NCBI GenBank assembly: GCA_014801815.1
Contig: JAAVDM010000032.1
Span: forward strand, 1-64,000
Direction of reading: 5' to 3'
DNA length: 64,000 nucleotides
From: Bacteroides sp.
GTDB taxonomy: Bacteria > Bacteroidota > Bacteroidia > Bacteroidales > Muribaculaceae
Shown here: positions 53,267 through 63,058 of the stretch, one piece after another
Layout of the letters: each line of letters opens with the position of its first letter
How positions within the stretch are numbered: position 1 is the stretch's first letter
Notes under the pieces: generated by a model
What the model was told of the DNA's origin: nothing
The model's database searches: none
Seen by the model: the letters and a program-made list of their open reading frames with translations, nothing else
Made by a program: the position numbers and the translations under genes

Positions 53267-54769
53267 TTAACGGGTCTTCAGATATTCAATAGAGTTCTTA
53301 GCTAATGTTAGCACATTGTTCTGATACTGATTATTTTTGGGAGTAGCCGAAATATCGGGAGTACCGTCTTCATTCTTCATTGAGAATTCACAGCCGCCAT
53401 TACCGATACAGAGTACCGTACCCTTATACTCGGTATTGCCCTGACGAGCTTCCCATACATTCAGCTGAGAAACATAGTCAATCTGTGAATCCCAAGTACC
53501 GAGCGGTATAATACCATAGGTATTGGTGAGGACATTATAACACTCTTCATCCTGATTACCCAATCCGGTGAGTACTGACGGGATATTGAAGTAAAGACAG
53601 TTGTGATCTTCCGTCCAGCCCGGCCCCTTGAAAGCGATAAGTTTCGTACGGTCAGTGACAGTCACATCAAGACCTTTGAAAATCGCATGGGTTGAAGCGT
53701 CCTTCTTGAATGTTCCACCGGGATTAAGCTCTACGGCCATCATCCAAGTGTCACCGTTAATGCCACCGTGACCTATACCTATAGAGCGGTCATTGTCACG
53801 CAGCATATCAGTAGGCACACGTCCTAAAGTACCGATATAAGCTGTAGCATGGCTCCAGAGCAGGAGGTTACCGCCTGCAATATACCAGTCACGCACAAAC
53901 GGTGTGGCAGCATTAATAGTCTCAGTCATATTGAACACATCGTTCTCATCACCTTCTTCAAGGTCACGTAGCCAGAACAGCACACGATAGGACTCAAGAT
54001 TTTCAGCTGAAGTTATATCACCGAAGTAGACATACTGAGCGTTAGGATACTCACTCTTCAGCCAGAGCCAAGCAGAAGCCTCGTCGTCGTCACCTTTAGC
54101 TATAAGTTCTTCAGGAGTACTGTACTCACTCAGGAAGCCTACAGCAGTCTTACCTATTTTCAGTAACGATGATACAGGCAGTGACTTACCTTCACTGTTA
54201 GATGCGGTCACTGTCACATTCCACTCCTCACCGTCACGTACATTTTCAACAGTGAAGTTAGCAGCACTGCCGGGAAGAGTCTGAGAAATTTTTCTGCTTC
54301 CTGCCTCAGCCATAAATATCACCTCGGTAGCGTCAGACGACGGAGTCCACTCAGCATACATATTATAAGAAGCATCGGCATTCTCCACCTGTTTCAGCGA
54401 TAAATCGGCCACAGCGTATGCACCAGGACGAGTGTATCTTTTGATAACACCTTGTGAGAGATTGGTACCGTCAGTCAGTTTGAATATATATGTGTAAGGG
54501 ATCTGTGTCTCTACGTTACGGTGTACATACGAACCGGTAGATGAACTTTCGTTCGAAAGAATCTGACCGTCTTTAAGTATGGTAACCTGAACACTCTGAC
54601 CGTCGCGTGGTGTCCATTTCCACACATAGTCGTCGCCTTCCTGCTGTCCAAGAAGCTCGGTATCAGAGATAGGTGCCAATATAGGCTCGCTGATTTTTAT
54701 ATCATCGTTCTGACAGCCTGTAAGCAGTATACCTGCGGCCAACAGAGCTATATAACTATATTTCATCAT
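53267..54769 (-). CDS. DUF4960 lipoprotein, probable surface glycan-binding protein
   Basis: This 500-residue lipoprotein (lipobox LLTGC, Cys19) follows SusD and has the position and layout of a SusE/F-like surface glycan-binding protein. Two beta-sandwich domains (about 35-115 and 116-210, fibronectin-like) precede a larger C-terminal domain (about 215-500) rich in Trp and Gly that I assign to DUF4960 (LLLWSHATAYIG, GHGGINGDTWMMAVEL, VLCIGNGGCEFS). DUF4960 proteins occur with fructan loci, including that of B. thetaiotaomicron as I recall. Binding of levan or inulin is an inference from this and from the sensor of the regulator. Confidence 0.8.
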   Translation of the reverse strand: MMKYSYIALLAAGILLTGCQNDDIKISEPILAPISDTELLGQQEGDDYVWKWTPRDGQSVQVTILKDGQILSNESSSTGSYVHRNVETQIPYTYIFKLTDGTNLSQGVIKRYTRPGAYAVADLSLKQVENADASYNMYAEWTPSSDATEVIFMAEAGSRKISQTLPGSAANFTVENVRDGEEWNVTVTASNSEGKSLPVSSLLKIGKTAVGFLSEYSTPEELIAKGDDDEASAWLWLKSEYPNAQYVYFGDITSAENLESYRVLFWLRDLEEGDENDVFNMTETINAATPFVRDWYIAGGNLLLWSHATAYIGTLGRVPTDMLRDNDRSIGIGHGGINGDTWMMAVELNPGGTFKKDASTHAIFKGLDVTVTDRTKLIAFKGPGWTEDHNCLYFNIPSVLTGLGNQDEECYNVLTNTYGIIPLGTWDSQIDYVSQLNVWEARQGNTEYKGTVLCIGNGGCEFSMKNEDGTPDISATPKNNQYQNNVLTLAKNSIEYLKTR

Positions 54770-54816
54770 GATTTATAGGTTATTATATTTTAAAACCTCA
54801 GTATTTAAAAACCTTA

Positions 54817-56571
54817 TCAATTATAGCCCTTGTTCTGCTTGTAGAGATCGGGGATATAATACAACTGGTTGTAAGGCACGGGATAGAACTCGTTCTTACC
54901 GGCAGTGTAATGAGCATCTTCGTAGTACTGACCATACTTCGTAACGCTGCCATCAGGTGTAACGTAGGTAGAATTCTTCTCCTTCTCGAAGTAAGCATTG
55001 AGTACCTGAGAAGCTATACCCCAACGGCGAAGGTCGAAATAGCGGCTGCTCTCCATAGCCATCTCAAGACGGCGTTCCCAACGCAGACGTACACGGGCTT
55101 TCTCTTTGGTATCGAAATCAGAGGCAGAGTAAAGAGAAATCTCACAGAAGTCCTTGGCATAGCTGATATGTTTCTCAATCGAGTTGGCCGCACGGCGACG
55201 TATATCGTTGATTATAACCATAGCATCGGAAGTACGGTCAAGCTCAATAAGAGCCTCGGCGCGCATAAGCATAACATCAGTATAACGGAACACATAGTCG
55301 TTCATTGCAAACGCTTGCCATGAGCCATCAAAAGTCTCGCCACCGCTACGCTGCGGCACATCTTTAAGTGATGTGAAATAACCGTATGTATTGGGAGTAC
55401 GCGAGTTCTCAACAGTCATCGGATAAGCGGCCTCATACTTGTAGGGGAACGAAGGCATACCTACAGTGTGGAACAATCTCGGATCCCATTTCTGGTCGTT
55501 AACTTCAGAGCTTACAGGATAGCTGTTCTCATTGTCATAGTCGTCAAACATCGGCAGACCGTTACGGGTCTTGTAGGCGTTCACAAGATTCTGAGAAGGT
55601 TTGTGAAAGTCCCAGCCGCATGACCACATACCCCAGCAACCATTAAGCATGTTTGACCAGTTGGCACGACCGTAACGTGTATTGTCTTCAGTGTATTGTG
55701 AAGTCTGCACAGCGAATACGGACTCCTTGCTATTCTTGTACTCGGGCAGGAAGATGTCACCGAAATCCTCAAGGTAACCATACTGGGAGTTAACCACAAC
55801 ATCAGTATAGTCAACCACTTTCTGCATATAAGTCTTATTGATGAAATCGACACCATCTGTAGCCTCATAGCCGTCACCCCATGCAAGAGTCAGATAGCAC
55901 TTAGCCAGATATGAAGCTGCCGCTACCTTATTGGTACGGCCGCCGCCGTCGGTAGGCTCCATAGGCAGACCTTCGTATGCAAGTTCAAACTCGTTTATTA
56001 CCTTTTCGAACAGTTGTTCATAAGTAAACTCAGTATTTGAAGTCTTTTCCTGAAGGTTGTTATTGAATACCTCTTCATCAATCCAAGGAATCTGGCGGAA
56101 CATAGTCAGCAGCTTGAAGTAGCTGTGACCTCTGAGGAAGTGAACTTCGGCAGTACGCTGCTTGGCAGTATCCTCACCGAGTTTATCGACACCATATTCT
56201 TCGAGAGCGACAAGAGCTCGGTTACAACGCGAAATATTACAGTAGAGACGATACCAGAGTTCGTCAAGCTCTCCGGGAGTCGAGGTCAGAGTTGACCATA
56301 TCTCCATAGGGTGATACCCTGTATCAGTAGTACCGCCGCCACCTTTGAGGCAGTCATCAGAACCGAGGTCGCCGTAGGGCCACAGATTGAAAGGATAGCT
56401 GTACCAACAGTCGCCGAGTGAAGCATAAGCGGCATTCACCATCTTGTCGGGCTGCGAATACGCCAAGTCACCGTCGACAACTCCTGTAGGAGGAACATCG
56501 ATGAAGTCGTTGCACGATGTCATGCCGCCAAGTGCAACGCATGAAAGAGCAAATAATTTATATAATTTCAT
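54817..56571 (-). CDS. susD: RagB/SusD family nutrient uptake lipoprotein
   Basis: SusD-type proteins are outer-membrane lipoproteins that cap the SusC channel and bind the glycan. The 584-residue product has a lipobox MTSC with Cys20 and the family-typical NDFIDVPPTGVVDGD start. A TPR-like helical scaffold follows (LWYRLYCNISRCNRALVALEEY, TAEVHFLRGHSYFKLLTMF), and the C-terminal conserved block is DVMLMRAEALIEL and RWERRLEMAMESSRYFDLRRWG. It lies 22 bases after susC. Glycan specificity cannot be read directly. Confidence 0.95.
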   Translation of the reverse strand: MKLYKLFALSCVALGGMTSCNDFIDVPPTGVVDGDLAYSQPDKMVNAAYASLGDCWYSYPFNLWPYGDLGSDDCLKGGGGTTDTGYHPMEIWSTLTSTPGELDELWYRLYCNISRCNRALVALEEYGVDKLGEDTAKQRTAEVHFLRGHSYFKLLTMFRQIPWIDEEVFNNNLQEKTSNTEFTYEQLFEKVINEFELAYEGLPMEPTDGGGRTNKVAAASYLAKCYLTLAWGDGYEATDGVDFINKTYMQKVVDYTDVVVNSQYGYLEDFGDIFLPEYKNSKESVFAVQTSQYTEDNTRYGRANWSNMLNGCWGMWSCGWDFHKPSQNLVNAYKTRNGLPMFDDYDNENSYPVSSEVNDQKWDPRLFHTVGMPSFPYKYEAAYPMTVENSRTPNTYGYFTSLKDVPQRSGGETFDGSWQAFAMNDYVFRYTDVMLMRAEALIELDRTSDAMVIINDIRRRAANSIEKHISYAKDFCEISLYSASDFDTKEKARVRLRWERRLEMAMESSRYFDLRRWGIASQVLNAYFEKEKNSTYVTPDGSVTKYGQYYEDAHYTAGKNEFYPVPYNQLYYIPDLYKQNKGYN

Positions 56572-56593
56572 GATTCGTCAAAGTTATTATGGA

Positions 56594-59500
56594 TTAGAAA
56601 TCAAGCTGGAGACCGAATGACAGTGAAGTTGCGATAGGATAAGCCCAACCGGGATTTTCAGGGTCTGTGCAGGTCAGACTCTTACTCTTGATAGTAAGCA
56701 GGTTTTGTGCCGATACATATACACGAGCTTTGCTCATACGCAGTTTATCCATTACCTTAGAAGGAAGTGTATAACCTACCTGAAGTGTGCGAAGCTTACC
56801 ATACGAACCGTTCTCTACGAAGTAAGAAGATGTACGGCCTTCGTCACCTTTGTTGTTAGTGGTCAGCATAGGTATTGTAGAAGAGGTATTCACGTTGGGA
56901 AGCCATGCATCAAGTACACGCACACCCTTGTTGCTACCGGCGTCAGTCACACTCCAGAAGTCATTCTGGAACTTCTGGTTGTTATAGACGTCTTGTCCGA
57001 GTACACCCTGCCAGAACATCTGGAAGTCGAAATTCTTATAGCTCAGTTCAACATTCAGACCGAACGAAAGGTCGGGTACCGGATTGAAAATCCATGTTTG
57101 GTCAGCCGAAGTGATTTTACCGTCACCATCGAGGTCAGCATACTTCATACCGCCGACACGGGCGTTGTCCTGACCATAAGCGAGTACCTCTTCCTGAGTT
57201 TGGAACAGACCGTCAAATACATAACCTACTATCGAACCGTAAGGTTTGCCTGCTTGTACAAGGTCCTCGGTTGTAGTGTGAGGATAAGAACCTGTTGTGG
57301 TAGAAGGCAGATAAGTTACCTTATTGCGGAAGAAGTCGAAGTTGAGAGATGCTCGGTAGTTGAGACCGCAGGCCAGTTCATCACGCCAGCCAACGAGGAA
57401 TTCCATACCCCAGTTGCGCAATGAAGGACCATTAAGCCATGATGCACCACCTTCGCCCATAGCGCCGAGATAGGCGGGATTGATAAGCATATCCTCAACA
57501 TTCTTGATATAGAAGTCAACTGTACCGGTCAGACGATTGCGTAAGAAACCGTAGTCAACACCGGCGTTATACTGTATTGTGCTTTCCCATTTCAGATTAG
57601 GGTTTGCAGTCTGGCTGGCATAGTAACCTGAGGGGAAGATACCGCTTTGCTGCAGCAGGAGGTCGTATGCAGTCGAAGTCACACGGTCATTACCGTAGTC
57701 AGCTATATAGAGAGCATAGCGTGCAGTATTCGAGATAGCCTGGTTACCGGTCTTACCCCATGACAGACGAAGCTTGAGTTCGTCAAGCCAACGTTTATTG
57801 AAGTGTTCCGAGATACGGTAGCCAAGTGTGGCAGCGGGGAATGTACCATAGCGGTTGTTGCTGCCGAAGCGAGAAGAACCGTCACGACGTATGGTGAACG
57901 ATGCGAGCAGAAGGTTGCGCCAGTTGTAGTCTATCTTACCGAAGAACGATACCAGAGAGTAAGCTGATTTATTACCGGTAGCTCTTTCAACACCTGACGA
58001 AGCATCAGGATACATGTAGTCGGGAGTCTCGATATCGTAGTTTTCGTTATAGGCGGAAAAGTCGATACGGCTCTGGTGGAACATTTCCATACCGGCGAGT
58101 ACTGTGAACTCATGCTGATCGTTCAGAGAGAAGTTATAGTTGGCGGTATTACTCCAAGTCCACTTAGAGTCATTGGCCTGCGACAGTGTAGTCGAATTGG
58201 TATCGTTATTAACAATATCGCTGTGGAATGTGTAATTGTACGAGTGAATAAAAGCAGCATCGTAATCAAGACCGAAATTCGAGCGGAGCAGCAGACCCTT
58301 TACAGGTGTGATGTCCACATAAGCGTTACCGAAGAGACGCCATATCTTCAGGGCATTGTCACGGTTGAAAGCAAGTTCGCGCAGAGGGTTCTGGCGGTCG
58401 GCCATACTGCCTACAGGACCGGCATAAGTAGTGCCGTCAATCTCGTATACAGGTACAGACGAAGGCATCTTGAGAGCATTCTCAAGCGGCTGACAGTCTA
58501 CCTGATCAGTGTAAGTGAGTGTGAAGTTCTCACCAACCGACAGCACAGGCGAGATATTGTATGAAGAGTTCATACGGGCTGCTATATTCTCGAAGCTGGT
58601 ATATTTGAGAATACCTTCGTTCTTACGATAGCCGAGTGAGAAGAAAGCTGTTCCCTTGTCAGAAGCTGTAGATACTGAAGCATCATAATTCTGCGAGAAA
58701 CCTGTGCGGGATATTTCGTCAAGCCAGTCGGTGTCTGACATAAGCATTGTGCGTTTGGCATTGATAAAACCATCGTATGCACCGTTAACCGTATAATTAT
58801 TATAGTTACCGGTAGCTATATCATACACTGTGATAGGATAACCTGATTCAGCATTAAGATTCAGACCATAGCTCGAAGCATAGGCTACAGGGTCGAGACC
58901 ATCATTAAGGGCGGCCTGAGCCATAGCAGTGGCATAACCTGCTGTGTTAAGCAGTTTCATCTTCGACTGTGACGAATAGAACTGCGTTGTCAGGTTGGCC
59001 GAGAAGCTCACTTTAACTCTATCAGCGCCTTTACCTTTCTTGGTAGTGATGATAATCACACCGTTAGCAGCACGCGAACCATAGATTGAAGCTGAAGCAG
59101 CGTCCTTGAGTACCTGCATACTCTCAATGTCATTCATGTTAAGAGAGTTCAGAGTAGCAGTTGTGGGAACACCGTCAATAACAAACAGAGGGTTCTGGTC
59201 AGCATTGAACGAACCGATACCACGTATACGTACTGTACCGGTGCCGGCAGGTGAACCGTTTGCGGTAACTGTCATACCGGGTATCTTACCCTGCAACGCA
59301 CGCATCGGGTCGCTGTCCGAAGATGTTTCGAGTGATTTGGTTGACACTACAGACACGGCGCCTGTCACGTCGGCTTTACGTACTGTCTGATAACCTACCA
59401 CCACAAGCTCATCAAGCAGACCGGTATCCTCGTCCATATATATGGTCATGTTCGGTTCTGCATTCACCTCTACCGGCTGATAACCTACATAGGTTACTTT

Positions 59501-59710
59501 CAGCATAGCGCCGTAAGGCACCGTAAGGGTGAAATTGCCATCAATGTCGGTGGCTGTACCTTGCTTGGTTGATTCACATTGTACGGTGGCACCTATCAGA
59601 GGCTCATCGTCTGAACGTGAAACTACCGTTCCATACACAGTCAGGTCCTGTGCATGCGCCGTGATTGCCGCTATCAGGAGCAACAGTGCGCTGAGGATTG
59701 ATTTTTTCAT
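56594..59710 (-). CDS. susC: SusC/RagA family TonB-linked outer membrane transporter
   Basis: This 1038-residue outer-membrane barrel imports oligosaccharides with TonB energy. The parts are a signal peptide (MKKSILSALLLLIAAITAHA), a carboxypeptidase-regulatory-like domain (about 22-95, PLIGATVQCESTKQGTATD), a TonB-box-like DELVVVGYQTVRKADVTG, the plug (PMRALQGKIPGMTV, VRIRGIGSFNADQNPLFVIDG), and a 22-strand barrel ending in the usual aromatic residue (LQLDF). I start at 59710; the upstream reading includes the promoter. It is the first structural gene of the PUL. Confidence 0.96.
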   Translation of the reverse strand: MKKSILSALLLLIAAITAHAQDLTVYGTVVSRSDDEPLIGATVQCESTKQGTATDIDGNFTLTVPYGAMLKVTYVGYQPVEVNAEPNMTIYMDEDTGLLDELVVVGYQTVRKADVTGAVSVVSTKSLETSSDSDPMRALQGKIPGMTVTANGSPAGTGTVRIRGIGSFNADQNPLFVIDGVPTTATLNSLNMNDIESMQVLKDAASASIYGSRAANGVIIITTKKGKGADRVKVSFSANLTTQFYSSQSKMKLLNTAGYATAMAQAALNDGLDPVAYASSYGLNLNAESGYPITVYDIATGNYNNYTVNGAYDGFINAKRTMLMSDTDWLDEISRTGFSQNYDASVSTASDKGTAFFSLGYRKNEGILKYTSFENIAARMNSSYNISPVLSVGENFTLTYTDQVDCQPLENALKMPSSVPVYEIDGTTYAGPVGSMADRQNPLRELAFNRDNALKIWRLFGNAYVDITPVKGLLLRSNFGLDYDAAFIHSYNYTFHSDIVNNDTNSTTLSQANDSKWTWSNTANYNFSLNDQHEFTVLAGMEMFHQSRIDFSAYNENYDIETPDYMYPDASSGVERATGNKSAYSLVSFFGKIDYNWRNLLLASFTIRRDGSSRFGSNNRYGTFPAATLGYRISEHFNKRWLDELKLRLSWGKTGNQAISNTARYALYIADYGNDRVTSTAYDLLLQQSGIFPSGYYASQTANPNLKWESTIQYNAGVDYGFLRNRLTGTVDFYIKNVEDMLINPAYLGAMGEGGASWLNGPSLRNWGMEFLVGWRDELACGLNYRASLNFDFFRNKVTYLPSTTTGSYPHTTTEDLVQAGKPYGSIVGYVFDGLFQTQEEVLAYGQDNARVGGMKYADLDGDGKITSADQTWIFNPVPDLSFGLNVELSYKNFDFQMFWQGVLGQDVYNNQKFQNDFWSVTDAGSNKGVRVLDAWLPNVNTSSTIPMLTTNNKGDEGRTSSYFVENGSYGKLRTLQVGYTLPSKVMDKLRMSKARVYVSAQNLLTIKSKSLTCTDPENPGWAYPIATSLSFGLQLDF

Positions 59711-59746
59711 GTTATTGTTAGTTATAGTTGAGTAAGTTTTATGCCG

Positions 59747-59754
59747 CAAAGTTA
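59747..59754 (-). promoter_or_regulatory. -7 element of the susC operon
   Basis: On the minus strand TAACTTTG followed by C lies 37 bases upstream of the susC ATG. No -33 TTTG is present at the right distance, as expected for a promoter needing an activator such as the adjacent hybrid regulator. Confidence 0.6.
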
Positions 59755-59948
59755 GGCACACCTATACCCTGCTATATATCACACATGTTGTCTAAACTAA
59801 CATTTTTTCCGACACTCCCGTATTGTTAAAACCTTTGCGGATTTTTTACTAATTGCCTCCTTACACGCCTTGCAACAATTCTCAGCCCTAAGATACCACT
59901 ATTTATACAGTATTTATAATTATCTACAATACAATTATATAAAAATGA

Positions 59949-59992
59949 ATCATGCAATATATGTTACACTGGTGTAACATATATTGCATGAT
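59949..59992 (-). terminator. Inverted repeat after the hybrid regulator gene
   Basis: Arms 59949-59969 and 59972-59992 are perfectly complementary over 21 bp, 28 bases after the regulator stop. It separates the regulator from susC in the 309-base gap 59711-60019. An operator role cannot be excluded because the gap also holds the susC promoter. Confidence 0.65.
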
Positions 59993-60019
59993 ATTATACG
60001 TTCTGTAGCCGGCCTTATG

Positions 60020-62854
60020 TCATCGTCTGCCCCTCGTTTCAGAAGGTGACTCACCGAATTCCTCCTTGTAGCATTTCGAGAAATATGCAAGAGAAGTGAA
60101 CCCTACCTCAAAGGCTATTTCGCTTATGGTTTTGTCCGTAGCACAGAGCTGGGATTTAGCTCGTCGCAGACGCAATGTACGTATTATCTCGACCGGTGTG
60201 TAATTGGTCAGAGCCTTTATCTTACGTGTGAGCTGTGACTGACTCAGACCTATACGTTCGGCCACATACACCACACTCAGTTCAGGGTCATTAAGGCAAC
60301 CGGTGACAATCTCCATAAATCGTGAATAGAAATCATTCTCCACATCTTTATCACCGCGTGCTGCCGCAGCCGGTTGCGGTGAGGTTTCACTTTTTCTGAT
60401 AATCTGCGGACCGAGAATATGCGCACTTTCATAAAGTTCTTTTATTCTCTTACGGTTCAGCAACAGATTCCGGCAACGTGCTTCAAGTACCGTACCGCTG
60501 AAGGGTTTCGACAGATAACCGTCCGCACCGCTGTTATAGCCCTCCGCCCGCTGTTCGTCAAGTGAGCAGGCGGTGAGCATCAGCACAGGTATGTGCGAAG
60601 TGGATATTTCCTCTTTCAGACGTCGCACACACTCCATACCGTTCATCACAGGCATCATCACATCACAGATAATCAAATCGGGTACATACTTCACCGCCAT
60701 CTTGACACCTTGCTGACCATCGGGAGCATAAATTACATTGTAGGTATCACCAAGCAAATCACCGATAAGGGTACGTATATCCCTGTTATCGTCAATAACT
60801 AAAAGTAACGGCTTTTCAGTATCAAATTCTGCCGCTTCATTCTCGACGGTAGCCAGTTCCGTCTCGATAGCCGAAGCGGTTATATGCGATTCCGAAGGTA
60901 TTATGCTGTTTTCGCAATGACGTATCGGAAGAGTTACTATGAACACACTACCCTTCCCTTTCTCACTCTCTACGGTTATCGCTCCTCCATGTAACTCTAT
61001 AAAGGCTTTGGTAAGAGCAAGACCGATACCTGAACCTTTGTATCCTATCTTGTCAGCCTGAAAGAAACGGTCAAATATCTTTCCACAATCTTCTTCCGAT
61101 ATTCCGACACCATTATCTCTGACCGAAAATGATACTGTGTCGCCTGCCTCTTTGTAGCTTACGGTTATCCTTCCGTTGTCGGGAGTATGCTTGAAAGCGT
61201 TGCTCATAAGATTGAAAAACACACGCTCCATTTTCTCGACATCTAATGCTACCGAGCTACCTGACTCTGAAGGAACTTCTGCCACGAGGTTTATATCATG
61301 TTTACGGGCCACTTCGGAAAAGCTATCGGTCCATTCCTTAAGTAAGCGTGATAAATTGACCTCCGACAGATTCAGGTCAGTCTTTCCGTTTTCGTATTTA
61401 CGGAAATCAAGAATCTGATCTATCAGTCGCCGTAGTATCGTGACATTCTTTTGCGCCAGCTTCATCAGCGATTTATGCCTGGGAGTCAGATAGGCGGCCT
61501 CACCGACCTGTTCAACCGGCCCGGCTATAAGTGTCAGCGGTGTACGCAGGTCATGTGAGATATTGGTAAAAAACACGAGCTTCGACTGAGTGGCCTCACT
61601 TAGTCGGTCGTAAAGTATCTTCTGTTTCTCCTTTTCCTCCTCAAGAAGTTCATTCTTTTGCATAAGCAGTTCCTGATGCTGCCGGTTAGTATGAATCGTT
61701 TTTAGCAACAAAAACAACAGACTTGCCAGAAGCGCTCCGATTACTGCGGCTGCATACAGCAGCAATCTCTGAGCCGAATAACGGTTGAAGTATTCGTCAA
61801 GTTCTCCACGCAGAAAATTGATTTTACTCGTTTCATTATCAAGCATAGCCGCCTGTGAAAGCAGTATGTCGGCGTTGGTACTGTCTATTGGCGACAACGG
61901 CGCCACACGGTTGATACGTTCATAAGGCTCCCCTTCCAGTATGGCAAGAGCTAACCGCAACAAACGCTCTCCCTCCGTAAGATAAAGGAATGTAGCCCGC
62001 AAACGTCCATCTTTCACAGCCTGAATACCGACATGTGGAAATCCGTCTATACCCATTACCGCTACATCGTGACGACCATGCTTCTCAACAGCTCGGGCTG
62101 CTCCTATAGCCATGTGGTCGGTATGAGCATATATCAGATTTATGTCCGGATAAAGCGTAAGCAGCGAGTCGGCAAGCTGTTCGGCCAACCAGTCGTGCCA
62201 GTTGCCGTATTCACTTGCCAGAATACGGGCAGAAGTATCTTCGCCGAGACCGTCAGTGAAACCCTGATGACGGCGCTGTGCGGGCGAAGCACTTGCCGGG
62301 CCTTGAATTTCTATAGCTCTTATAGGCCGGCGTATGTCGGAAAGGGCATAATGTGCCACTGACTTTCCAAGTTCATAGTTGTCAACCTCCATGTGTGCCG
62401 TGTATGAATCACCCTCTATACTGCGATCGAAGGTAACAACGGGAATCCCCTTCTTATATGCTTCACTAACTATCGGTGTTATAGCTGCCGCTTCATTTGG
62501 AGAGATTATTATGAGGTCAAAACCGTTATCCATAAAGTATTTGATATCATCCGTCTGACGCTTATTATCATTTTCAGCCGAACGTATCTCAAGTTCCACG
62601 TCATCATGCAGAAGCAGTTCGCGTTCGAGGTCTTCATTAGTCTTTACGCGCCAGTAATCACCGCTGCACTGTGACACTCCTATCCTGTACTTCTTCTTAT
62701 TCGATCCACCGCAGGCGGACAACAACAATACTGTCAAAATCACCATAACGACAGAGCACAAAGTCTTCCATCCTCCTGCAACAATATATTTTTCCAGCCG
62801 ATATTGCATTTCTTTGAGATTTAGGCGCTCTATTACATTCTGAGTTAGTTTCAT
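60020..62854 (-). CDS. Hybrid two-component system regulator with periplasmic sugar-binding sensor
   Basis: This 944-residue one-protein regulator senses a sugar in the periplasm and activates its PUL. In order it has an N-terminal membrane segment (about 28-47), a type I periplasmic-binding-protein domain (about 54-330; DLIIISPNEAAAITP, PVVTFDRSI, MGIDGFPH), a second membrane helix (about 362-385) and a histidine kinase (phospho-acceptor His in FTNISHDLRTPL, ATPase NLMSNAFKHT and DNGVGI). A receiver (IICDVMMPVMNG) and an AraC-type DNA-binding domain (EIAFEVGFTSLAYFSKCYKEEFGESP) follow. The PBP-type sensor is the design of the fructose-sensing B. thetaiotaomicron BT1754. It has its own promoter and a leader carrying the recurrent motif. 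Confidence 0.94.
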   Translation of the reverse strand: MKLTQNVIERLNLKEMQYRLEKYIVAGGWKTLCSVVMVILTVLLLSACGGSNKKKYRIGVSQCSGDYWRVKTNEDLERELLLHDDVELEIRSAENDNKRQTDDIKYFMDNGFDLIIISPNEAAAITPIVSEAYKKGIPVVTFDRSIEGDSYTAHMEVDNYELGKSVAHYALSDIRRPIRAIEIQGPASASPAQRRHQGFTDGLGEDTSARILASEYGNWHDWLAEQLADSLLTLYPDINLIYAHTDHMAIGAARAVEKHGRHDVAVMGIDGFPHVGIQAVKDGRLRATFLYLTEGERLLRLALAILEGEPYERINRVAPLSPIDSTNADILLSQAAMLDNETSKINFLRGELDEYFNRYSAQRLLLYAAAVIGALLASLLFLLLKTIHTNRQHQELLMQKNELLEEEKEKQKILYDRLSEATQSKLVFFTNISHDLRTPLTLIAGPVEQVGEAAYLTPRHKSLMKLAQKNVTILRRLIDQILDFRKYENGKTDLNLSEVNLSRLLKEWTDSFSEVARKHDINLVAEVPSESGSSVALDVEKMERVFFNLMSNAFKHTPDNGRITVSYKEAGDTVSFSVRDNGVGISEEDCGKIFDRFFQADKIGYKGSGIGLALTKAFIELHGGAITVESEKGKGSVFIVTLPIRHCENSIIPSESHITASAIETELATVENEAAEFDTEKPLLLVIDDNRDIRTLIGDLLGDTYNVIYAPDGQQGVKMAVKYVPDLIICDVMMPVMNGMECVRRLKEEISTSHIPVLMLTACSLDEQRAEGYNSGADGYLSKPFSGTVLEARCRNLLLNRKRIKELYESAHILGPQIIRKSETSPQPAAAARGDKDVENDFYSRFMEIVTGCLNDPELSVVYVAERIGLSQSQLTRKIKALTNYTPVEIIRTLRLRRAKSQLCATDKTISEIAFEVGFTSLAYFSKCYKEEFGESPSETRGRR

Positions 62855-62858
62855 GATG

Positions 62859-62880
62859 TTAAGTAGCTCTTAAAAATAAT
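62859..62880 (-). promoter_or_regulatory. TTAAG-N5-CTTAA motif in the regulator leader
   Basis: The plus-strand bases TTAAGTAGCTCTTAAAAATA lie five bases before the regulator ATG, inside its transcribed leader. They contain an inverted repeat TTAAG-TAGCT-CTTAA and match the terminal sequence of the MITE-like elements. Confidence 0.5.
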
Positions 62881-62899
62881 AGAACCGAGCGATTTGACA

Positions 62900-62931
62900 C
62901 AAAATTAAGATGTTTTCACGAATACTCCAAA
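62900..62931 (-). promoter_or_regulatory. Promoter of the hybrid regulator
   Basis: On the minus strand TTTG at 62928-62931 and TAATTTTG at 62900-62907 are separated by exactly 20 bases. A consensus promoter suggests steady expression of the sensor, unlike the susC promoter. Confidence 0.8.
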
Positions 62932-63027
62932 CAAAACGTCAAATATTCACTAAATAACTACATCTAAAGTTTTTATAACTATAAATCTGCTTAATTTTAA
63001 ATCAATAGTCAAATAATGAGACCATGA

Positions 63028-63058
63028 CAATTTACCGGACACACCATCCGGTAAATTG
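63028..63058. repeat. 12-bp perfect inverted repeat
   Basis: CAATTTACCGGA at 63028-63039 and its complement at 63047-63058 enclose a 7-base loop. It lies exactly where similarity of the DUF1016 remnant ends, so it may mark an insertion or rearrangement point. No T-run follows. Confidence 0.45.
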
